Positions 50,761-62,440 of a DNA stretch of 64,000 nucleotides are shown here, piece by piece. Every line of letters begins with the position of its first letter. Position 1 is the first letter of the stretch. The stretch lies in assembly GCA_023614405.1 (NCBI GenBank), contig CM042688.1:443600028-443664027 (forward strand), in the 5' to 3' direction. Source of the stretch: Avena insularis. Taxonomy: Eukaryota > Streptophyta > Magnoliopsida > Poales > Poaceae. The translations under genes were made by a program, and so were the position numbers. Below the pieces are notes generated by a model. It worked only from the letters and a program-made list of their open reading frames with translations, did not search any database and had not been told where the DNA came from.

Positions 50761-53700
50761 CACCAGTGTCATTGCATGTCTGTTCTTTTCACAAACCACA
50801 TATGGATCCACCAGTGTCATTGCATGTGTGTTCTTTTCATTAACCACATATGGATCCCCTAGTGTCATTGCAGATGTGTTCTTTTAATTAACCAAAGCTA
50901 GAGTCATTGCATGTCTATTCCACATATGGACCCACCAGTGTCATTTCATGTGTGTTCTTTTCACAAACCACATATGGATCCACCGGTGTGATTGCATGTG
51001 TGTTCTTTTCAAGAACCACATATAGATCCACCAGTTTCATTGCATGTGTGTTCTTTTCATTAACCACAACTCGAGTCATTGCATGTGTGTTGTTTTAAGA
51101 AACCACACATGGATCCACCAGTGTCATTGCAGGTGTGTTCTTTTCATTAACCAAAGCGAGAGTCATTGCATGTCTATTCCACATATGGATCCACCAGTGT
51201 CATTTCATGTGTGTTCTTTTCACAAACTACATATGGATCCACCAGTGTCATTGCATGTGTGTTATGTTCATTAACCACATATGGACCCCCTAGTGTCATT
51301 GCATGTGTGTTCTTTTCATTAACCACAACTAGAGTCATTGCATGTGTGTTGTTTTCACAAACCACACATGGATCCACTAGTGTCATTGCATGTGTGTTCT
51401 TTTCATTAACTACAACTAGAGTCATTGCATGTGTGTTGTTTTCACAAACCACACATGGATCCACCAGTGTCATTGCATGTGTGTTCTTTTCATTAACCAC
51501 AACTAGAGTCATTGCATGCGTGTTCTTTTCATAAACCACATTTGGATCCACCAGATTCATTGCATGTCTGTTCTTTTCATTAACCACAGCTAGAGTCATT
51601 GCATGTGTTTTTTTCACAAACCACATATGAATCCACCAGAGTCATTGCATGTCTGTTCTTTTCATTAACCACAACTAGTGTCATTGCATGACTGTTCTTT
51701 TCACAAACCACATGGATCCACCAGTGTCTTTTCATGCATGTTCTTTTCATTAACCACATATGGATCCACCAGTGTCATTGTATGTGTGTTCTTTTCATTA
51801 ACCACAGCTAGAGTCATTGCATGTCTGTTCTTTTGACAAACCACATGGATCCACCAGTGTCATTGCATGCATGTTCTTCTCACAAACCGCATATGGATCC
51901 ACAGCAAGAGTCATTGCATGTCTGTTCTTCTCACAAACCACATATGGATCCACCAGAGTTTTAGAATGTTTGTTCTTTTCACAAACCACATATGGATCCA
52001 CCAGTGTCATTGCATGTGTGTTCTATTCATTAACAACATATGGACCCCCTAGTGTCATTGCATGTGTGTTCTTTTCATTAACCAGAACTAGAGTCATTGC
52101 ATGTGTGTTGTTTTCACAAACCACACATGGATCCACCAGTGTCATTGCATGTCTGTTCTTTTCATTAACTACAACTAGAGTCATTGCATGTGTGTTGTTT
52201 TCACAAATCACACATGGATCCACCAGTGTCATTGCATGCGTGTTCTTTTCATTAACCACAACTAGAGTAATTGCATGCGTGTTCTTTTCACAAACCATAT
52301 TTGGATCCACCAGATTCATTGCATGTATGTTCTTTTCATTAACCACAGCTAGATTCATTGCATGTGTTTTTTCACAAACCACATATGGATCCACCACAGT
52401 CATTGCATCTCTGTTCTTTTCATTAACCACAACTAGTGTCATTGCATGACTGTTCTTTTCACAAACCACATGGATCCACCAGTTTCATTTCATGCATGTT
52501 CTTTTCATTAACTACATATGGATCCACCAGTGTCATTGTATGTGTGTTCTTTTCATTAACCACAGCTAGAGTCATTGCATATACATTCTTTTGACAAACC
52601 ACATGGATCCATCAGTGTCATTGCATGCATGTTCTTCTCACAAACCACATATGGATCCACAGCTAGAGTCATTGCATGTCTGTTCTTCTCAGAAACCACA
52701 TATGGATCCACGAGAGTTTTAGAATGTTTGTTCTTTTCACAAAACCCATATGGATCCTCTAGTGTCATTGCATGTCTGTTCTTTTCATTAACCGCAGCTA
52801 GAGTCATTGCATGTATGTTCTTTTCACAAACCACATGGATCCACCAGTGTCATTGCATGTGCGTTCTTTTAATAAACCACAACTAGAGTCATTGCATGTG
52901 TGTTCTTGTCACAATACACATATGGATCCACCAGTGTCATTGCATGTCTGTTTTTTTATTAACCACATCTAGTGTCATTTCATGTGTGTTCTTTTCACAA
53001 ACCACATATGGATCCACCAGTGTCATTGCTTGTGTGTTCTTTTCACGAACCACATATGGATCCACCAGTGTCATTGCATGTGTGTTCTTTTCATTAACAA
53101 CATATGGATCCTCTAGTGTCATTGTAGGTGTGTTATTTTCATTAACCAAAGCTAGAGTCATTGCATGTCTATTCCACATATGGATCCACCAGTGTCATTT
53201 CATGTGTGTTCTTTTCACAAACCACATATGGACCCACCAGTGTCATTGCATGTGTGTTATTTTCAAGAACCACATATAGATCCACCAGTGTCATTGCATA
53301 TGTGTTCTTTTCATTAACCACAACTAGAGTCATTGCATGTGTGTTGTTTTAAGAAACCACACATGGATACACCATTGTCATTGCAGGTGTGTTCTTTTCA
53401 TTAACCAAAGCTAGAGTCATTGCATGTCTATTCCACATATGGATCCACCAGTTTAATTTCATGTGTGTTCTTTTCACAAACCACATATGGATCCACCAGT
53501 GTCATTGCATGTGTGTTCTGTTCATTAACCACATATGGACCCCCTAGTGTCATTGCATGTGTGTTCTTTTTATTAACCACAACTAGAGTCATTGCATGTG
53601 TGTTGTGTTCACAAACCACACATGGATCCACCAGTGTCATTGCATGTGTGTTCTTTTCATTAACTACAACTAGAGTCATTGCATGTGTGTTGTCTTCACA

Positions 53701-53762
53701 AACCACACATGGATCCACCAGTGTCATTGCATGTGTGTTCTTTTCATTAACCACAACTAGAG

Positions 53763-56700
53763 TCATTGCATGCGTGTTCTTTTCACAAACCACATTTGGA
53801 TCCACGAGTTCATTGCATATGCATTTCTTTTCACAAACCACATATGGATCCACCAGTGTTGTTGCATGTGTGTTCATTTCATTAACCACAGCTAGAGTGA
53901 TTGCATGTTTGTTCTTTTCACAAACCACATGGATCCACCCGTGTCATTGCATGTGTGTTCTTTTAATAAACCACAACTAGAGTCATTGCATGTGTGTTCT
54001 TTTCACAATACACATATGGATCCACCAGTGTCATTGCATGTTTGTTTTTTAGTTAACCACATCTAGAGTCATTTCATGTGTGTTCTTTTCACAAACCACA
54101 TATGGATCCACCAGTGTCATTGCTTGTGTGTTCTTTTCACGAACCACATATGGATCCACCAGTGTCATTGCATGTGTGTTCTTTTCATTAACCATATATG
54201 GATCCCCTAGTGTCATTGCAGGTGTGTTCTTTTCATTAACCAAAGCTAGAGTCATTGCATGTCTATTCAACATATGGACCCACAAGTGTCATTTCATGTG
54301 TGTTCTTTTCACAAACCACATATGGACCCACCAGTGTCATTGCATGTGTGTTATTTTCAAGAACCACATATAGATCCACCAGTGTCATTGCATGTGTGTT
54401 CTTTTCATTAACCACAACTAGAGTCATTGCATGTGTGTTGTTTTAAGAAACCACACATGGATCCACCATTGTCATTGCAGGTGTGTTCTTTTCATTAACC
54501 AAAGCTAGAGTCATTGCATGTCTATTCCACATATGGATCCACCAGTTTCATTTCATGTGTGTTCTTTTCACAAACCACATATGGATCCACCAGTTTCATT
54601 GCATGTGTGTTCTGTTCATTAACCACATATGGACCCCCTAGTGTCATTGCATGTGTGTTCTTTTTATTAACCACAACTAGAGTCATTGCATGTGTGTTGT
54701 GTTCACAAACCATACATGGATCCACCAGTGTCATTGCATGTGCGTTCTTTTCATTAACTACAACTAGAGTCATTGCATGTGTGTTCTTTTCATTAACCAC
54801 AACTACAGTCATTGCATGTGTGTTCTTTTCACAAACCACATTTGGATCCACCAGAGTTCATTGCATGTCTGTTCTTTTCACAAACCACATATGGATCCAC
54901 CAGTGTTGTTGCATGTGTGTTCATTTCATTAAACACAGCTAGAGTCATTGCATGTTTGTTCTTTTCACAAACCACATGGATCCACCTGTGTCATTGCATG
55001 TGTGTTCTTTTAATAAACCACAACTAGAGTCATTGCATGTGTGTTCTTTTCACAATACACATATGGATCCACCAGTTTCATTGCATGTCTGTTTTTTAGT
55101 TAACCACATCTAGAGTCATTTCATGTGTGTTCTTTTCACAAACCACATATGGATCCACCAGTGTCATTGCTTGTGTGTTCTTTTCACGAACCACATATGG
55201 ATCCACCAGTGTCATTGCATGTGTGTTCTTTTCATTAACCATATATGGATCCCCTAGTGTCATTGCAGGTGTGTTCTTTTCATTAACCAAAGCTAGAGTC
55301 ATTGCATGTCTATTCCACATATGGACCCACCAGTGTCATTTCATGTGTGTTCTTTTCACAAACCACATATGGATCCACCAGTGTCATTGCATGTGTGTTG
55401 TTTTCAAGAACCACATATAGATCCACCAGTTTTATTGCATGTGTGTTCTTTTCATTAACCACAACTAGAGTCATTGCATGTGTTTTGTTTTCACAAACAA
55501 CACATGGATCCACTAGTGTCATTGCAGGTGTGTTCTTTTCATTAACCAAAGCTAGACTCATTGCATGTCTATTCCACATATGGATCCACCAGTGTCATTT
55601 CATGTGTGTTCTTTTCACAGACCACATATGGATCCACCAGTGTCATTGCATGTGTGTTCTGTTCATTAACCACATATGGACCCCCTAGTGTCATTGCATG
55701 TGTGTTCTTTTCATTAACCACAACTAGAGTCATTGCATGCGTTTCTTTTCACAAACCACATTTGGATCCACCAGAGTTCATTGCATGTCTGTTCTTTTCA
55801 CAAACCACATATGGATCCACCAGTGTTGTTGCATGTGTGTTCATTTCATTAACCACAGCTAGAGTGATTGCATGTTTGTTCTTTTCACAAACCACATGGA
55901 TCCACCCGTGTCATTGCATGTGTGTTCTTTTAATAAACCACAACTAGAGTCATTGCATGTGTGTTCTTTTCACAATACACATATGGATCCACCAGTGTCA
56001 TTGCATGTTTGTTTTTTAGTTAACCACATCTAGAGTCATTTCATGTGTGTTCTTTTCACAAACCACATATGGATCCACCAGTGTCATTGCTTGTGTGTTC
56101 TTTTCACAAACCACATATGGATCCACCAGTGTCATTGCATGTGTGTTCTTTTCATTAACCATATATGGATCCCCTAGTGTCATTGCAGGTGTGTTCTTTT
56201 CATTAACCAAAGCTAGAGTCACTGCATGTCTATTCCACATATGGACCCACCAGTGTCATTTCATGTGTGTTCTTTTCACAAACCACATATGGACCCACCA
56301 GTGTCATTGCATGTGTGTTATTTTCAAGAACCACATATAGATCCACCAGTGTCATTGCATGTGTGTTCTTTTCATTAACCACAACTAGAGTCATTGCATG
56401 TGTGTTGTTTTAAGAAACCACACATGGATCCACCATTGTCATTGCAGGTGTGATTTTTTCATTAACCAAAGCTAGAGTCATTGCATGTCTATTCCACATA
56501 TGGATCCACCAGTTTCATTTCATGTGTGTTCTTTTCACAAACCACATATGGATCCACCAGTTTCATTGTATGTGTGTTCTGTTCATTAACCACATATGGA
56601 CCCCCTAGTGTCATTGCATGTGTGTTCTTTTTATTAACCACAACTAGAGTCATTGCATGTGTGTTGTGTTCACAAACCATACATGGATCCACCAGTGTCA

Positions 56701-57696
56701 TTGCATGTGCGTTCTTTTCATTAACTACAACTAGAGTCACTGCATGTGTGTTCTTTTCATTAACCACAACTACAGTCATTGCATGTGTGTTCTTTTCACA
56801 AACCACATTTGGATCCACCAGAGTTCATTGCATGTCTGTTCTTTTCACAAACCACATATGGATCCACCAGTGTTGTTGCATGTGTGTTCATTTCATTAAA
56901 CACAGCTAGAGTCATTTCATGTTTGTTCTTTTCACAAACCACATGGATCCACCTGTGTCATTCCATGTGTGTTCTTTTAATAAACCACAACTAGAGTCAT
57001 TGCATGTGTGTTCTTTTCACAATACACATATGGATCCACCAGTTTCATTGCATGTCTGTTTTTTAGTTAACCACATCTAGAGTCATTTCATGTGTGTTCT
57101 TTTCACAAACCACATATGGATCCACCAGTGTCATTGCTTGTGTGTTCTTTTCACGAACCTCATATGGATCCACCAGTGTCATTGCATGTGTGTTCTTTTC
57201 ATTAACCATATATGGATCCCCTAGTGTCATTGCAGGTGTGTTCTTTTCATTAACCAAAGCTAGAGTCATTGCATGTCTATTCCACATATGGACCCACCAG
57301 TGTCATTTCATGTGTGTTCTTTTCACAAACCACATATGGATCCACAAGTGTCATTGCATGTGTGTTGTTTTCAAGAACCACATATAGATCCACCAGTTTT
57401 ATTGCATGTGTGTTCTTTTCATTAACCACAACTAGAGTCATTGCATGTGTTTTGTTTTCACAAACAACACATGGATCCACCAGTGTCATTGCAGGTGTGT
57501 TCTTTTCATTAACCAAAGCTAGACTCATTGCATGTCTATTCCACATATGGATCCACCAGTGTCATTTCATGTGTGTTCTTTTCACAGACCACATATGGAT
57601 CCACCAGTGTCATTGCATGTGCGTTCTGTTCATTAACCACATATGGACCCCCTAGTGTCATTGCATGTGTGTTCTTTTCATTAACCACAACTACAG
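53763..57696. repeat. 1,967-bp tandem dimer within the satellite
   Basis: Landmarks at 54049, 54514, 54812, 55302 and 55561 recur at 56016, 56481, 56779, 57269 and 57528, all exactly 1967 bp later. The match begins near 53763/55730 and ends near 55729/57696, so the two copies are directly adjacent. Differences are few substitutions, indicating a recent event. Confidence 0.83.
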
Positions 57697-60600
57697 TCAT
57701 TGCATGTGTGTTGTTTTCACAAACCACACATGGATCCACTAGTGTCATTGCATGTGTGTTCTTTTCAGTAACTACAACTAGAGTCATTGCATGCGTGTTG
57801 TTTTCACAAACCTCACATGGATCCACAAGTGTCATTGCATGTGTGTTCTTTTCATTAACCACAACTAGAGTCATTGCATGCGTGTTGTTTTCACAAACCA
57901 CATTTGGATCCACCAGATTCATTGCATGTCTGTTCTTTTCATTAACCACAGCTAGAGTCATTGCATGTGTTTTTTTTTCACAAACCACATATGAATCCAC
58001 CAGAGTCATTGCATGTCTGTTCTTTTCACAAACCATATATGGTTCCACCAGTGTCATTGCATGTGTGTTATGTTCATTAACCAAATATGGACCCCCTAGT
58101 GTAATTGCATGTGTGTTCTTTTCATTAACCATAACTAGAGTCATTGCATGTGTGTTGTTTTCACAAACCACACATGGATCCACTAGTGTCATTTCATGTG
58201 TGTTCTTTTCATTAACTACAACTAGAGTCATTGCATGCGTGTTCTTTTCACAAACCACATTTGGATCCACCAGAGTTCATTGCATGTCTGTTCTTTTCAC
58301 AAACCACATATGGATCCACCAGTGTTGTTGCATGTGTGTTCATTTCATTAACCACAGCTAGAGTGATTGCATGTTTGTTCTTTTCACAAACCACATGGAT
58401 CCACCCGTGTCATTGCATGTGTGTTCTTTTAATAAACCACAACTAGAGTCATTGCATGTGTGTTCTTTTCACAATACATATGGATCCACCAGTGTCATTG
58501 CATTTTTGTTTTTTAGTTAACCACATCTAGAGTCATTTCATGTGTGTTCTTTTCACAAACCACATATGGATCCACCAGTGTCATTGCTTGTGTGTTCTTT
58601 TCACGAACCATATGGATCTCCACCAGTGTCATTGCATGTGTGTTCTTTTCATTAACCATATATGGATCCCCTAGTGTCATTGCAGGTGTGTTCTTTTCAT
58701 TAACCAAAGCTAGAGTCATTGCATGTCTATTCCACATATGGACCCACCAGTGTCATTTCATGTGTGTTCTTTTCACAAACCACATATGGACCCACTAGTG
58801 TCATTGCATGTGTGTTATTTTCAAGAACCACATATAGATCCACCAGTGTCATTGCATGTGTGTTCTTTTCATTAACCACAACTAGAGTCATTGCATGTGT
58901 GTTGTTTTAAGAAACCACACATGGATCCACCATTGTCATTGCAGGTGTGTTCTTTTCATTAACCAAAGCTAGAGTCATTGCATGTCTATTCCACATATGG
59001 ATCCACCAGTTTCATTTCATGTGTGTTCTTTTCACAAACCACATATGGATCCACCAGTTTCATTGCATGTGTGTTCTGTTCATTAACCACATATGGACCC
59101 CCTAGTGTCATTGCATGTGTGTTCTTTTCACAAACCACATTCTAGAGTCATGTCATGCGTAATGCAATTCTTTTCACAAACCACATATGGACCCCCTAGT
59201 GTCATTGCATGTGTGTTCTTTTTATTAACCACAACTAGAGTCATTGCATGTTTGTTCTTTTCACAAACCACATGGATCCACCTGTGTCATTGCATGTGTG
59301 TTCTTTTAATAAATCACAACTAGAGTCATTGCATGTGTGTTCTTTTCACAATACACATATGGATCCACCAGTTTCATTGCATGTCTGTTTTTTAGTTAAC
59401 CACATCTAGAGTCATTTCATGTGTGTTCTTTTCACAAACCACATATGGATCCACAGTGTCATTGCTTGTGTGTTCTTTTCACGAACCATATGGATCCACC
59501 AGTGTCATTGCATGTGTGTTCTTTTCATTAACCATATATGGATCCCCTAGTGTCATTGCAGGTGTGTTCTTTTCATTAACCAAAGCTAGAGTCATTGCAT
59601 GTCTATTCCACATATGGACCCACCAGTGTCATTTCATGTGTGTTCTTTTCACAAACCACATATGGATCCACCAGTGTCATTGCATGTGTGTTGTTTTCAA
59701 GAACCACATATAGATCCACCAGTTTTATTGCATGTGTGTTCTTTTCATTAACCACAACTAGAGTCATTGCATGTGTGTTGTTTTCACAAACAACACATGG
59801 ATCCACCAGTGTCATTGCAGGTGTGTTCTTTTCATTAACCAAAGCTAGAGTCATTGCATGTCTATTCCACATATGGATCCACAGTGTCATTTCATGTGTG
59901 TTCTTTTCACAGACCACATATGGATCCACCAGTGTCATTGCATGTGTGTTCTGTTCATTAACCACATATGGACCCCCTAGTGTCATTGCATGTGTGTTCT
60001 TTTCATTAACCACAACTACAGTCATTACATGTGTGTTGTTTTCACAAACCACACATGGATCCACTAGTGTCATTGCATGTGTGTTCTTTTCAGTAACTAC
60101 AACTAGAGTCATTGCATGCGTGTTGTTTTCACAAACCTCACATGGAACCACAAGTGTCATTGCATGTGTGTTCTTTTCATTAACCACAACTAGAGTCATT
60201 GCATGCGTGTTGTTTTCACAAACCACATTTGGATCCACCAGATTCATTGCATGTCTGTTCTTTTCATTAACCACAGCTAGAGTCATTGCATGTGTTTTTT
60301 TCACAAACCACATATGAATCCACCAGAGTCATTGCATGTCTGTTCTTTTCACAAACCACATATGGTTCCACCAGTGTCATTGCATGTGTGTTATGTTCAT
60401 TAACCACATATGGACCCCCTAGTGTCATTGCATGTGTGTTCTTTTCATTAACCACAACTAGAGTCATTGCATGTGTGTTGTTTTCACAAACCACACATGG
60501 ATCCACCAGTGTCATTGCATGTGTGTTCTTTTCATTAACCATATATGGATCCCCTAGTGTCATTGCAGGTGTGTTCTTTTCATTAACCAAAGCTAGAGTC

Positions 60601-62440
60601 ATTGCATGTCTATTCCACATATGGACCCACCAGTGTCATTTCATGTGTGTTCTTTTCACAAACCACATATGGATCCACCAGTGTCATTGCATGTGTGTTG
60701 TTTTCAAGAACCACATATAGATCCACCAGTTTTATTGCATGTGTGTTCTTTTCATTAACCACAACTAGAGTCATTGCATGTGTTTTGTTTTCACAAACAA
60801 CACATGGATCCACCAGTGTCATTGCAGGTGTGTTCTTTTCATTAACCAAAGCTAGACTCATTGCATGTCTATTCCACATATGGATCCACCAGTGTCATTT
60901 CATGTGTGTTCTTTTCACAGACCACATATGGATCCACCAGTGTCATTGCATGTGTGTTATGTTCATTAACCACATATGGACCCCCTAGTGTCATTGCATG
61001 TGTGTTCTTTTCATTAACCACAACTACAGTCATTGCATGTGTGTTGTTTTCACAAACCACACATGGATCCACTAGTGTCATTGTATGTGTGTACTTTTCA
61101 GTAACTACAACTAGAGTCATTGCATGCGTGTTGTTTTCACAAACCTCACATGGATCCACAAGTGTCATTGCATGTGTGTTCTTTTCATTAACCACAACTA
61201 GAGTCATTGCATGCGTGTTGTTTTCACAAACCACATTTGGATCCACCAGATTCATTGCATGTCTGTTCTTTTCATTAACCACAGCTAGAGTCATTGCATG
61301 TGTTTTTTTTCACAAACCACATATGAATCCACCAGAGTCATTGCATGTCTGTTCTTTTCACAAACCACATATGGTTCCACCAGTGTCATTGCATGTGTGT
61401 TATGTTCATTAACCAAATATGGACCCCCTAGTGTCATTGCATGTGTGTTCTTTTCATTAGCCATAACTAGAGTCATTGCATGTGTGTTGTTTTCACAAGC
61501 CACACATGGATCCACTAGTGTCATTTCATGTGTGTTCTTTTCATTAACTACAACTAGAGTCATTGCATGCGTGTTCTTTTCACAAACCACATTTGGATCC
61601 ACTAGAGTTCATTGCATGTCTGTTCTTTTCACAAACCACATATGGATCCACCAGTGTTGTTGCATGTGTGTTCATTTCATTAACCACAGCTAGAGTGATT
61701 GCCTGTTTGTTCTTTTCACAAACCACATGGATCCACCCGTGTCATTGCATGTGTGTTCTTTTAATAAACCACAACTAGAGTCATTGCATGTGTGTTCTTT
61801 TCACAATACACATATGGATCCACCAGTGTCATTGCATTTTTGTTTTTTAGTTAACCACATCTGGAGTCATTTCATGTGTGTTCTTTTCACAAACCACATA
61901 TGGATCCACCAGTGTCATTGCTTGTGTGTTCTTTTCACGAACCACATATGGATCCACCAGTGTCATTGCATGTGTGTTCTTTTCGTTAACCATATATGGA
62001 TCCCCTAGTGTCATTGCAGGTGTGTTCTTTTCACTAACCAAAGCTAGAGTCATTGCATGTCTATTCCACATATGGACCCACCAGTGTCATTTCATGTGTG
62101 TTCTTTTCACAAACCACATATGGACCCACCAGTGTCATTGCATGTGTGTTATTTTCAAGAACCACATATAGATCCACCAGTGTCATTGCATGTGTGTTCT
62201 TTTCATTAACCACAACTAGAGTCATTGCATGTGTGTTGTTTTAAGAAACCACACATGGATCCACCATTGTCATTGCAGGTGTGTTCTTTTCATTAACCAA
62301 AGCTAGAGTCATTGCATGTCTATTCCACATATGGATCCACCAGTTTCATTTCATGTGTGTTCTTTTCACAAACCACATATGGATCCACCAGTTTCATTGC
62401 ATGTGTGTTCTGTTCATTAACCACATATGGACCCCCTAGT
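57200..62440. repeat. Satellite block recurring at ~3.33-kb offset
   Basis: Landmarks 57269, 57528, 58231, 58513 and 58719 recur at 60602, 60861, 61563, 61847 and 62053 (3332-3334 bp). Correspondence breaks near 59105/62440. A similar but different offset, ~3.09 kb, links 49.5-50.7 kb with 52.6-53.8 kb. Confidence 0.7.
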
